NCBI GenBank assembly: GCA_903813345.2
Contig: CAIIXF020000005.1
Coordinates: 1,428,001 to 1,492,000 of the forward strand
Origin: Owenia fusiformis
Lineage: Eukaryota; Annelida; Polychaeta; Sabellida; Oweniidae
Reading direction: 5' to 3'
Length of the DNA: 64,000 bases
Shown here: piece by piece, positions 33,461 through 44,914 of the stretch
Layout: every line of letters starts with the position of its first letter
Numbering within the stretch: position 1 is the first letter of the stretch
The notes under the pieces: model-generated
What the model was told of the DNA's origin: nothing
The model's database searches: none
What the model saw: only the letters and a program-made list of their open reading frames with translations
Translations under genes and position numbers: made by a program

Positions 33461-34800
33461 TTAAGCCACTACAGCTGGACTGTAGTAGCAACTTGCTATC
33501 GAGGGTCGTTACAGTTCTATGTCCTCATGTTCCATATTTGAGAAAACTGAGAACAAACATTTAGGTTCCTCTATCTTTGTGATACAGTAAAATAGAATGA
33601 CATGAATGCTTATGTATCATATACAGCCAAGATGAATCATTCCTGATCAGGATAGCAAGAAATGCCAATGTTTAAGGCTACTTTTTAAAAAAAATGGGGC
33701 AACATTTGGCTTAACATCTTCTTTGACATACCTATTTTCTTTAAATATATGGATAAATCATCAATTCCAGCATAAGAAGTGTAAATTCAGTCCAAAGCTT
33801 CTATAAAGGGAGTCCCACTTATATGGATTTTTATGATCCACCATGTTTGAAGGGGAATATCAGGTGAACTAATGTTCATCAAGGGGGTTTCTTTAAAGAT
33901 AATGAAAATATGATGTACTGATGTGAGGCTTGATGAAATATCCAAACAAAATATATTTCGAAACTGGTCCATGATCGTTGAATGGTCCCTCTGTACTAAT
34001 TGTTGCACCTTAAAAGAAGCAAGCCACACTATTGCGAAGGGTAAACTTTTATATATCCAGAGCAAACATGATAAGGCATGATAACATCTTCTGCTTTAAA
34101 AGGAGGATGGCATTTTTGTGTAAAATTCAGACGCTCCTGCAAAGGAATAGATGACACATCTTGTAATGCTCATAAAGGTGCATCTAATTCAGCTAGTATA
34201 TCTGAACCTTCCTGTGGGGCTGCTCCATGGAGTAAGGTTTTACTATGCAAAAGGACATTCATCCAGATAAAAAAGTTATGCAACATTTAAGATTGTGTGG
34301 GTGGGTGTCATTTTGTCTGTGTCACACTGTATATACTTAGTAATTAAATGTAAAAAGGTTTTATTTCCAATTTGAATCATGACATTGATTCGAATGTTAA
34401 AGAGTTTTATCTCAAGAGATAGAACCATGTAGCAGTAATTATCTTTTTCAAATGAAGGACATAGAACCTTATTGCTTTAGATACAGCTTTATAACCTTAA
34501 GTTTGAAAAGAGCATGGTGAATTTAGGGGGAATCCACTTTCACATGCATTTGACCCATATTGGTAGTTAGAACCTTATAATAGTGAAGAAACCTTCTGGA
34601 TGAACATTATTTCAGGTGGTATTCCTCTTGAAACGTGATGGATCTTAAAAATCTATAAGTGGGACTTCCTTTATAGAAGCTTTGAACTGAATTTACACTT
34701 CTTAATGCTGAAATAGATAGTTTATCCATACATTTTAAGAAAATAGGTATGTCAAAAAAGATGTTAAGCCAAATGTTGCCCTGATAGCTCAGAAAAATTT

Positions 34801-36470
34801 TGAATTTTTTCTCTACGGACCTAGTTGCCCCTTTAAAGAGAGTTCAGCAAAATGCTAAAGACAATTTAAGTCTAACTGACTACAAAATACTCGCGTTCTG
34901 GAACTTCTGAAATGGAGAACTTAATAATTTATAAGTTAAAATTCCTAGCAAGAAAAGGTAGACTGAAAACCCATCTGATGAAGCCACATAGATTGTTCAT
35001 ATGTCCTTATTTTAATGATATCCTAATCAATTAAATTTTATGATGATCTTTGATGTCCAGTGCTTTTTTCCTTTTACTAATGAATACAAATGTCTTTTAC
35101 ACAGAGGGTTTTTATTAAAATACATTCCACAAGATTCTTGACACCCAGTAGGTAGTAGGTTGAAGGTTGTAGGGTCGAAGGGTTTACATTCCAATATTCG
35201 GTTATATGAGACATACTTGTAATTACAGGAATAACAAATATACATGTATGTTCATCTTGCTCACTGTAGACACAACATGAGGATGAACGGAAAGAGAGGT
35301 TATTTAAATTTGAATTTTCTGTTTCGATAAATCTGATACAGGATTTTGGCTGATACGAGATCCTATACAGAATCTGATACAGGATTTTGGCTGATACAAA
35401 TCCTATACAGATTTTGGCTAGGAAATCCAATACAGGATCTGATTCAGAATTTTGGCTAACACAGGATCTGATACTCATCCATCAACTAGTATTTGAGTTA
35501 TGCTCTGGAGAGACTGAGAGATGGTTGAAGGGCTTCACTATATTTCCCTATCTAACGTCTTTCATTGGGATAAATCTGTATGTCAGTAAGCATAGTACTA
35601 TAAGTGAGCAGCAAGAATATTGTACAGAAACAATACATACAATGTACAAAGTGCATTTGATGCAACATTTATTTTGAACTTGAAGTTCAATAAAAATTAT
35701 TGTTTTATAAAGCTTGTTGTATAGCTCTTGAAAAGATTATTTGATAAATAATATTAATTAATACAAGAAGTAACTTCAGAATGTTTAGATTGTCACTTCT
35801 GGAGTAATACAAGTCATACCCCTTTCAAGAAAATAAAGATGTCTAAATTTATATCGCATATTTTGTCTTCAATTTTTCAGGATCGATAGTGTAAAAATTG
35901 TAAGGGAATACATAGTTTCATAAATCATTTCATAGTCTTTCTAATATACATATTTCTTATCAGTAAAATGATCAAATTAATACTATAAACATATGCATTA
36001 AATACACAAGGTGCAGGGTGAACAATTTGGAAATGGCCACCAAATTCATGAATTGTCATTAGACAGTGTGATAAGTATTTATATGAAATGTTTCTCATTA
36101 CAGCAAAATGTAAAATACATAAAAATGGCCGCCATTTTTAAAATGACTGCTTATTCGTAAAATTGTCATTAGACAGTGTATATATCAAAATGTAAAATAA
36201 CACAAATAAAAAGGGCAAACATTTTTTCAATGTATCCATTTATCAGATTGCTCGACTACTTTTCCACTTTAAGCAAAAACTGTTGACAGACAGACTGGCG
36301 TAGGGACATATATACATACATACATACATACATACGGTGCCATTCTCAATATCCCCCAATCTGTTCGATGGGATAATTAATCAGGATCCATAGGACCATG
36401 TTAATAGGCAAGATCTAAATAAACAGTACATAAATTCAGCATGAACTGGCATTTTAAAAATGGATCAATT
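34801..36470. other. Duplicated flank and pearl-like element (copy 2)
   Basis: 34985-35275 matches 13155-13430. 35330-35480 has several tandem GATACAGGATTTTGGCTGATAC-type units. 35595-36470 matches 20428-21264, including a pearl-like element (about 35995-36382) with GACA and CATA microsatellites (36290-36335) and the TATATCCCCCAATCTGTTCGATGGG end. No gene; frames at 35077-35677 are chance. Confidence 0.5.
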
Positions 36471-39400
36471 TCATGTTACATTTGATTTCAAATCTGCCAT
36501 GCCTATAACGCCAATGTAATCTGTCCCAAAATGTCCGAGGTAAACTTTGCCATCATGCTCAAATGCCTCGCTACAGGCAGATATAACCGCACCATCTGGA
36601 TCGTGAAAGCTGTCCACAATGTTACCTTGCTGGTCGACTTCAATAAAAAGGACGTGTTTTGGGATGAACAAGGCGTACACCGATAGAGGAGTAATCTGGA
36701 ACAATCAAACATTACACGTGTATAAATTATTATGATGAATAAAATGAACAAAAATGAATAAATAAAGAAATATATTTATTATCAAGACAGGATAATTTTA
36801 AATTGATGTATTATATAACTTCAGCTAATCATACATGTAGCCAGCTTTTGGTGGAGGGGGGGGGGCTAAAACTATGGGTGCTACAGGCCTACCTCTGATA
36901 TGATATTTCACACTGAGGCCTTTTGCAACTTCTTTTTCAATGCAAGAAAATAATTAGATTATCATTATCATATTATCACCAGAAATCATACATTGTTTTT
37001 GACAGTTAAACACACCCCTCATGTCTAACCCAATCACAATGAGACTACAGACACACATAATAAAACAATATGAACTAGGCCTTTGGCCATTGAATTAATA
37101 CATGATTGTTTATTACTGTTTTATATCAACCTGCCATTGTTGAGTAATCCTCATAAGTTACATCTCTGAATTAATTAAAGTTACCCTTCAGTTAGACTAC
37201 TTTGGGAAAAACAATATTGCAGGTGTTAATATTGAAACAATTATTTAGGATGTAGGACTATGAGCCAAGGGGGATTAGGGTGAGGACTTTAAAGTCCAAG
37301 AGGGGGCCCACGGGCCAAGTGGATAGTATATAAGGCTGATGCTGAAGTCAGTTTATCATTGAATCCTCTCAACTGACTCTAGGTAAGTTTAATATATAAC
37401 GACACAAATGTTTTTATAACTAACTATTTTAAATAAGTAATATATTAATATAAATTTTCGATTAAATAATAAAATCTGAAAAATTCTCTTTTGAACTTGT
37501 TACTTATCATCTGCAGAATAGTTGCATTGTCATTCAAATATCAATGTGAAATAGGGGAAATATTCCTAATTTGTATAAAAAATGTCCATTATGATTTTAC
37601 TTAAAATGTAATATCTATTTTCTGTTGTTTTAGACATCAAGAATCATGAACGGAATTGCTGTTGTCATCCTTGCTTTGTGTGCCGTAGCTATGGCAGCTC
37701 CAAGCTACCACCATGGTCGTCATGGCAACCACTTTGGTCATCATGGCAACCACCATGGTCATGGATATGGTAAGTTAAACAAAAAGCTCAAAGTGATTCA
37801 ATTTCAAATAATTTGGAAAATGAATGAGTGATGACAATTTACTATTCATGCCAAATTCAAAATGATCAAAAATACTTGAATTTGCAATTGTTACAATTAC
37901 TACTGCAAAGAAATACTAAAATATAATTCAATGAAATGGCAGGATGTACTGTTTTCTAATTTCAGGATATGGGGATGAGAACCGTGATGGAGTCCCAGAT
38001 GCTCTTGATGCCAACCGTGATGGCAAGATAGATTCCTACGCTCATGGACACCACGCTCAAGGACACCACGCTCACGGACACCACGCTCACGGACACCATG
38101 CTCATGGACATGTTGCTCACGGACACCATGCCAACAGCTATGGACACCATGATGCCCACCATGCTCATGGACACCAGTCATACGGACATGTTGCCCACCA
38201 CTCCACCAGCTATGGCCATCATGGACATCACGATTCCCATCATTATTAAACCACGGCTTGGACTACACAGGTTAGACTTATGACATTCACGTATATATAA
38301 ATCCATGATTCCCATCATTATTAAACCACAGCTTGGACTACACAGGTTAGACATATGACATTCACGTATATATAAATCCATGATTCCCATCATTATTAAA
38401 CCACGGCTTGGACTACACAGGTTAGACTTATGACATTCAAGTATATAAATCCACCACAGATTTACCTAAATTATCCAAATGATAAATTAGACTACACAGG
38501 AATAAGCTGAAAGTAATTTTCCTCTCATATTGCATATACCCTATCAAAATGATGATATTTATAGGATATCCTATGATTTTGAGGAATATCATTTTTATCT
38601 ACGAGGTGATATTGATATCTGCACGAGAGAGCGAAGCAAACGAGTGCATATATCAATATCACCGAGTAGATTAAAATGATATTCTGAAAAAAATCATAGG
38701 ATGTTCTTATTATCCTACACTTACAAGGTGTGTACTGAATGTATGATATCATTGTAAAATTAATTTCATGCCTAATAGAGTCAATTTGGCGGGAAATCAA
38801 CAAGCGGAGTATATCGTCACAATATCCTCCGCATATTGGGTTTTCCGGAGTATATCGTCATGATATCCTCCGCCCGGAGTATATCGTAACGATATCCTCC
38901 GGATATTCATTTTGCCAATAAATATCAAATTTATTTTTTCATGTTATTATACATTTAGTACACTAAGTGTAGGATAAATTGGCATATCTTGGTAAATGAA
39001 TAAAAGCAAGGAGCTTATGTCTCTCAATAAAATCAGGATTATGTTACATGAATTCCTTGACTCAAAGGTTCAGCATGACCCCAGTGATCTTCCAACATTG
39101 AACTAAATGGGGAACAAACTAAAATGAGATTCATAAAAAACAACATTGAATTGTCAGTTGAAATTCATTTGCACCCAGTTGATTTCAAATTGTCACTTCT
39201 TCTTCAGAATAGTCACATGATATACTGTACATAATATATTTTATTATAGATTTTAGAAAAAATACATAAAGGAGCATATAAAATATATTTGAATTTTTGT
39301 ATTTTCAGGAGCTTCCAGGGATTCATCTAAAGACACCAGTGTTAGGGATCATCAGGAAGATCCTATGAAATATACTGTTATTTTTACAATAAAATGACCT

Positions 39401-42400
39401 GATATTGAGAATCAATATAATAAGTTTTGTTACATTACAAGTTACATGTTATAGAGTAAATTGAGAATTCAAAATGTTTTGAATGTTTTATTTCGTGAAA
39501 GGTCATCCAAAAATACATTTTAACTGAACTTTGCTAAACGATGCATTACAACACAATGCAAAATAAAACACAAGAATACACCAGAGGGACCATACTGTAC
39601 TAAAAGACTACAATCTAAGCAATCCAATATTTATCCAATTAACACTAACATTAATACAAGATTTTAACCATTGTGGTATACTGTATACACACCTGAATAC
39701 CCTGACAACAGTAAAGTCCAATACCGTTGTAACAAATGGCCGCCATAGGGTCATATTCGATTTGATTTTCATTAACTGCTTCTTCATTCATTTAAATAAT
39801 GAATGTGGACTTTTCACTAAACTAATTTGTGATTACATTGGCCAATTGGGTATAGGTAATAATGAAATGACATATGCGACTCAGAACATTTCAGACATGC
39901 ACCAAGTCATTGTTCAATACACTAATATAGTGCTGCCATCTTTAATCAAATGAAAGTATCATCCACATACCTTGGTGATGAATCTCTTTATGGCTGGATA
40001 TGGAGCTATGACATCTAGGAAAGGCCTCATAAACCTTGACTTCTGTATTCTCGATGCTGCTAGACCTATGAAGTATGTTCCTGCACTAGTAGCTTTAATG
40101 TTATCAGGATACCCTGGGAGATTGTCGGTAAAGATCTCACTTGTGCCAGCTTTTGGACCTCGCAGAAAATATCTGGAATGGATTGTATGTGGTCAATATT
40201 TTAAACCAAATGACATGGTTAAATCAATTATATTGATACTTAATGAGGTATTGTTCGCAAAAGATGAAGCCAAAATAAATCTGTAAAGGCTTTGATTATT
40301 GAGAACTTAGATGCAGTTTTTGCAATTACTCAACATACAATTATTAAACATACAACATATACAATAAAATACAATTATTGTACTTTGAATTGGTGAATTC
40401 ACAAACTATTATAGTGAGGATGCAGTTTGTCATAAATGAAGAGAAATGTACTAAAGATTACAGATTACCTTGTAATTCTGCATATGTTTAGTTCAGAGAC
40501 CAGTAAAAAGTCTTCATGTGGAGACAGGCTTACTCCATTAGCCATGTGCAGTCCTGAAAGTAACACCCTAGCTTCACCACTAGCAGGGTCATACTCTATA
40601 AGACGTCCCAGGGCATTGTTTTCTATAATCTGAAATATGTTTTCAGTGTTTATTATGTTTTTCAACCTGTATTTGTTGCATACCCTTTCTGTTGTATGCA
40701 AACTTAAATCATACTTCAAATCAATTATAGAATCTCTTCAACTTGGAAGATGGTTCATTATTTATTTTTTGATATTGTGTATTGAAAATTGAAATCACGC
40801 TTTTATTCATGTAATATTATTTAACATCATTACAAATGCAGATACAGTCACCATCCATATGAACAAGTATTTTAATGTAACCTTGCCTTGTTTACATACA
40901 TGTATTGCTAAAGAATGATAATTTGGTTTTGTGAATCCAATTTTGTAAAATGCCTTTTCTATAAATGTCACCCAATATCCTGGAACGATTGTCATCATTC
41001 AAATCTCCTAACTTTCTGTGCTGGTTTCATACCTCTTTCATGCATTATCCTACAACCACAAACCTGAAAACACCCTTTTGAAATAGCAAGAGTTACCTCA
41101 TATTTATGACTACGCCTGTCCCACTTGCTGGAAGAATCTGTGAAATAGAGCACTCCACTCTTAGATATTGTCATCCCGTTTAGGAATTTAAATGGAATCC
41201 CATCCAAACCTTCAAAAAATATTCACAAATGGAATAATAATGCATTACACATGCCTATATACAGTACATATATCTCTTAATAGTTTTGCAGAATCTATAA
41301 TCGCGGTAGAATTCAACAAGGCATTAATATGTAAAATGTCACAACCTGCCATTTGTAACAGACACCAAATGTTGAACACTAACCATTGAACACCAAACAT
41401 CAACCACCGAAAGCCAAACACCAAATACACTACAAAAACTGGAGACTATAACAATATGTCACCACTTCTGGTAGAAACATATTTATAAACCCAGGTCTTA
41501 CCATTGTAAGATTCAACAACAACAAATACTATACCCTGGAAGCTCAAGAATTAGACAAGGAATTAATATGCTAAATTGCCACCACCTGCCATTTGTTACA
41601 GACATCAAGCACCATCCACAAAAAAGTTGAAGACAATATGTCACCATTTGTGGTAGTGACATAAAAAAAGGAGAGACTCTGATAAATCAAAATGAGATCT
41701 TACTGTATATAATATATACTGTATGATACTAACCTTTTTCACTTGGCAGGAGGATGTTTACCTCTCCTGTTGTAGTGTTCACTTGTAAAAGTCCTTTATA
41801 TGCGTCAGCAACATAGAGACTCCCTTTGTTGTCAATGGCAACCCCCTTTGGTCGACCACATTCTGGCTCTAGTTCAGGGGAACCTGCATAGGAAAACATG
41901 CATTCATTAAGCATCTCAAATCATGATGTTTTCTAAAAATGACAGAGGGTAATTCTCAGGCAATAAGTATTCACAGAAAAATGTAGAATATTACTAACTT
42001 GGCCCACCTTTTAATCAAAATAACACATATTCCACACACATTTATAAAAAAGAAATATGTTCATTTTAAGACATATCTATTACAATATTACAAACCCTAA
42101 GAAAATATTTTCACTTAATGTCTGTTATCATAATGATGCTTTACATTGCATTGCAATGAAATCCAACTTCTAGCGATTCATGATTTTATTTGGACAAATT
42201 TTAGTAAAGGCTTTGATACTAGGTCGGTCTTTTTGGACATTTCGGCCGCTTTTGATAGGGTACCACAGCACCTGTTAATACATAAGCTGAAAGCATATGG
42301 CTTTTCAGGAAATATTACTTCATACCTCTCAAATAGAAAAATAAAGGTCACAATAAATGGTAAATCATCTCAAACATCCCCGGACAACTATATACATGTA

Positions 42401-44034
42401 AACTGCAGTGTCCCTCAAGGAAGTATCCTTGGGCCGCTCCTCTTCCTTATATACATAAATGACTTGCCTTCAAGGCAAATGACTTCAATATTTTTGCCAA
42501 CAAGCCCAAATGACAACCTATCTCATATTCAACTCCAAAACGATATTCAAAAGGTAGAAAATTGGTCTGACATCTGGAAACTTGAATTTAAGCCAGAAAA
42601 AAGCAAAGAGTTAATCTTTTCTAAGAACAATAATGCAAATAATTATCCTCCGATTGTGTTAAATGGCCATGCAATCACAAGAACTGACACCCACAAACAT
42701 CTTGGCTACTACTTTGACAATAAGTTATGTGGGTCAGCTCACATCAACTATTTAGCCTCTAAGATCCAGACAGCACTTAATCCAATGAAAGCTCTGAAAG
42801 GAAGACTGAAGTCTAAACATCTCAATACCATGTATAATGCCTATATCCAGTCACTCTTTGACTACTGTGATGTCCTATATGATGGTGCAAATCAAATTGA
42901 CCTAAAAAAGCTTAGTAGTTTACAGTACCAAGCTGGTCTAATTGTGTCTGGCGATTTGCCGCATGATTGTGTATTATGCCATGAAAAATATATCAATGAA
43001 ATAAACCTATTGTTTAAAAAAAATGCTTTACCACATTCAGAATAATTGCTGCCTGTCCTAGCTAATAGTTCCAGGCTGTGGTCATGGAAACGCCAAATTT
43101 TGCCATCAAGACCCCCTGTGTAGAAAACTCCTAAAAATAACAATCATAAAATATCTTAACTGAGGCTTATATAAACCAAGCAACACATAAACTAAATAAA
43201 TTACGAATACAAAATGGTACAATTTTACCAGTATAGACCATCATAAAACTGGAATAAGAATTGTGTTAGCCAGATGAAAAAGCAGTACACGAAGCAGAGA
43301 AAACCACAAAGGCATCATATCCTTGTATCAAATTCTATAAAACACATTAACACTCTACTATACCTTGCATTTGGCTTTCATGAGCAACCCATTTGGCTTA
43401 TTAGTAATGATAATATATTTGTTTTTATTTGTCTGTTCCTTATAAATGGTTTATCGGTTGAAAGTTAGATGTTGATAAGGTACTTTCAAAAATATACTAA
43501 ACAATCCAATTAGACAAACAAAGTATCTTATGCATTTCTAGGTGTTAGGTATAGTAGTGTGATTAAATACTTGTACCCTAACACATCTACATACCTTCCT
43601 TATCAACTGCAAGTGATTCAGGACCAAATACTCTTCCTTTGAACAATCTATCAGCCTTCTGTAGTCTTCTGTTTACTTTGAGGGGACCTGTCATCTGTGG
43701 AGGGTCAGCAAAACTGGAAAACAAAAAAAAATGAAGGGATAAATTCAAATATTGCTAATTAATGAATTAACTGACTTCACATTACAATGTTATATGGAAC
43801 GAACAAAACCTCTCGTGATATCGAGTGTTCAATCAAGAAAATGATTGAGAACATTGGTAAAAAGAGTTGATGGCAAAATTGATCTCAAAAGTTTATTCTG
43901 CCCGAGTCAGCATGACTAGTTTACAATGTTTATATACTTACAAATATGGCTTTGGGTCAATCGGTGAAGGTATAAGGTAGACAGCCACTACTACACATAA
44001 TCCAACCACTAGCAAATGCTGCGACAGGCTCTTC
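36471..44034 (-). CDS. APMAP: Adipocyte plasma membrane-associated protein (APMAP), strictosidine synthase-like
   Basis: Eight exons in consistent phase: 43942-44034, 43595-43713, 43032-43130, 41734-41883, 41097-41209, 40469-40629, 39971-40172, 36471-36695 (about 387 residues). Exon 1 shown here has the type II anchor (HLLVVGLCVVVAVYLIPSPIDPKPY). Then come FKGRVFGPESLAVD, CGRPKGVAIDNKGSLYVADAYKG, LYFTDSSSKWDRR, ANGVSLSPHEDFLLVSE, LPGYPDNIKA and DPDGAVISACSEAFEHDGKVYLGHF, all landmarks of the six-bladed propeller of APMAP. Family members are membrane-anchored, with reported esterase/arylesterase-type activity. The exon beginning at 44034 starts in mid-codon, so a cytoplasmic N-terminal exon lies upstream and was not found. 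The last intron (36696-39970) hosts H4 on the other strand; the intron between 41884 and 43031 holds a LINE. A 55-bp repeat multiplies the acceptor of the first exon listed. Confidence 0.88.
37327..37334 (+). promoter_or_regulatory. TATA box and leader exon of H4
   Basis: TATATAAG followed by the same leader exon as H3 (GCTGATGCTGAAGTCAG..., donor CTCTAG/GTAAGT at 37383). The acceptor TTGTTTTAG at 37632 joins it to the coding exon. Promoter lies within the last intron of APMAP. Confidence 0.7.
37646..38249 (+). CDS. Histidine-rich secreted Ca/metal-binding-type protein, H4
   Basis: Coding exons 37646-37769 and 37966-38249 (GGATATG/GTAAGT to TTTCAG/GATATG) give 135 residues. Signal peptide MNGIAVVILALCAVAMA, then HHGRHGNHFGHHGNHHGHGYGYGDENRD, the paired DxNxDGxxD motifs, and a shorter AHGHH tail with one AQGHH unit and a GHVAHGHH unit. 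Ends HHDSHHY like its paralogues. It differs from H3 by fewer His repeats and by single substitutions; both are open. Nested in the last intron of the intact APMAP gene, opposite strand. Its first 3' donor-like site is 21 nt after the stop. Function not known; secretion and metal binding are inferences from composition. Confidence 0.85.
38229..38450 (+). repeat. 75-bp tandem array, about 3 units (H4 3' region)
   Basis: The shortest version of the array, starting in the last codons of H4. The unit and donor-like CACAG/GTTAGA are as in H2 and H3. Copy number of about 3, 13 and 24 across paralogues shows expansion or contraction after duplication. Confidence 0.9.
38554..38975. mobile_element. 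Insertion in H4 terminal intron with three TATATCG hairpins
   Basis: Copy 1 reads straight through (ATGATGATATATTGGCATATC near 25205), so about 420 bp are inserted here. The left part is a palindrome related to 27885-28030 (TAGGATATCCTATGATTTTG ... AAATCATAGGATG). The right part has an inverted pair ATCCTACACTTA / TAAGTGTAGGAT (38715, 38965) enclosing three successive hairpins of the form CGGAGTATATCGT..CGATATCCTCCG (38795-38903). No coding capacity. Confidence 0.65.
39309..39400 (+). other. Terminal non-coding exon of H4
   Basis: Acceptor GTATTTTCAG then GAGCTTCCAGGGATTC (first codon-like block differs from H3 by one base). AATAAA at 39388-39393. A 16-bp deletion relative to H3 lies just upstream of the signal. 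Confidence 0.6.
42130..43031 (+). mobile_element. LINE reverse transcriptase fragment lacking the FADD motif
   Basis: An open frame at 42146-43045 encodes the RT core: motif A (SVFLDISAAFDRVPQHLL), motif B (SVPQGSILGPLLFLIYINDLPS) and the thumb region (KHLGYYFDNKLCGSAHI, YNAYIQSLFDYCDVLYDG). Where the catalytic (F/Y)ADD block should follow INDLPS the protein reads RQMTSIFLPTSPNDNL, so the motif is deleted in frame and the enzyme is dead. 5'-truncated. It lies antisense in an APMAP intron, and its 3' end touches the 5' splice site of the exon at 43032-43130; the last few residues of the open frame are antisense APMAP exon. Confidence 0.8.
43132..43594 (-). other. APMAP intron
   Basis: Intron between the exons at 43595-43713 and 43032-43130. 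The frame at 43274-43468 is not recognisable. Nothing else seen. Confidence 0.5.
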
Positions 44035-44235
44035 CTGGAAAATATAATAGGATAGAAAACATCAATAGCAATGCTGCGACAGTCTCTTCCTGGAACATAT
44101 AATAGGATAGAAAACATCAATAGCAATGCTGCGACGGTCTCTTCCTGGAAAATATAATAGGATAGAAAACATCAATAGCAATGCTGCGACAGTCTCTTCC
44201 TGGAACATATAATAGGATAGAAAACATCAATAGTA
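44016..44235 (-). repeat. Four 55-bp tandem units duplicating an APMAP 3' splice site
   Basis: Units start at about 44016, 44071, 44126 and 44181. Read on the minus strand each has a T-rich tract, TTCCAG (or GTTCCAG) acceptor, and the first bases of the exon (GAAGAG.CTGTCGCAGCA). The unit nearest the exon body holds the real acceptor; three further acceptors lie upstream at 55-bp intervals. Confidence 0.85.
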
Positions 44236-44914
44236 ATGCAGAGGAAATCACATGAAAATTAAAGCAATCAACGTCTCTCCCCTTGAAACCTCTGAGGTGC
44301 AGCATATATTCCCGTATATGCTACCTAAAATCCTCCATAAAAGTTGCAAAAAATAAAAACCATTTAAATTTTGCATAAAAAATTACAAAATCCTAAAATG
44401 TTGCACTAAAAATCCCCAAAAAATTAAACCATAAAAATTACAAAAGAATTTTTTTTACTTATACATATTACTTTGAATACCCTTTTTTGACCCATATCCA
44501 TTTCATTTGGATATGGATATTTGGATATGATCTAAATAGATCCTTTAGAATCTAGATAGAGATCATATTTTCATTTCAGAATTTCCAAATACTGTAGATC
44601 TCATGGCCATTTCATAATCTTCAAATTTATCTGCTTTTATTAACTTATACCAGCTATTGATTTGCTCCATTCTCCAAAGAAGAATATTTATTTCAATGTC
44701 TGTTACAAGTAGGTCACTATGACCTGTAAATATTTATCAAACGTCATTTTCTAAACACTTACAAATAAAATAGCATTGCTAGAATATAATACAGTTCTGT
44801 TCAGAGAACAATTCAATATGAAGATCATCCATCAGTCAAACCAAAAATAACTTTAGGCTTCCAAATCCACATACCATAGTTCAAAAATTTGATTGACAGC
44901 TCTATATATATGTT
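44236..44914 (-). other. Upstream APMAP intron or flank
   Basis: AT-rich with short A-runs and a degenerate AAAATCC...AAAAATTAC repeat at 44320-44450. The missing first APMAP exon was not identified here. No other gene. Confidence 0.4.

Larger units (their letters stand above)
32929..33513 (-). mobile_element. TRIM-like miniature LTR element with tRNA-bearing LTRs
   Basis: Two 235-bp direct repeats (32929-33163, 33279-33513) differ at about five positions, start TG and end CA with inverted tips (TGTAAYGACCC), and flank only 115 bp. On the minus strand the 5' LTR is followed after one base by a primer-binding-site-like TGGTGTCAGATGTTGG, and the 3' LTR is preceded by a polypurine tract (AAAGGGGGAGATAG). 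GTTC is duplicated on both sides (32925-32928, 33514-33517). An inverse copy of the locus near 34470 shows the uninterrupted sequence AAGGTTCTATGTCC. No coding capacity, so it must borrow enzymes. The interior also repeats 24 bp of the LTR edge (33186-33209). Each LTR holds a 72-nt tRNA-like sequence. Confidence 0.85.
32811..34800. repeat. Nested inverted-repeat cluster
   Basis: AAGGTGCAACAATTAG...GGGACCATCCAA (32811-32905) is the inverse of 33915-34015. 33670-33835 (CAACATTTGGCTTAACATCTT...) is the inverse of 34650-34790. The segment around 34420-34480 (AAGGACATAGAACCTTA) is the inverse of the sequence into which the LTR element at 32929 inserted. The open frames at 33787-34065 and 34078-34290 show no known domain. 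Probably overlapping foldback elements; a gene is unlikely. Confidence 0.6.
29222..41715. repeat. Segmental duplication, copy 2
   Basis: Counterpart of 9213-27884. Copy 2 has a cluster of inverted repeats and a miniature LTR element at about 32580-34985, and an insertion at 38554-38975, all absent from copy 1. It lacks the LINEs, the 378-bp foldback, the 3.6-kb element and the mariner-like element. It is contiguous with the intact 5' exons of APMAP, so its flanks more likely represent the ancestral locus. Confidence 0.85.

Noticed and set aside
36471-36704. Stand-alone 77-residue protein starting MFQITPLSV
   Set aside because: It is the last APMAP exon read through the acceptor; the first two residues are intronic.
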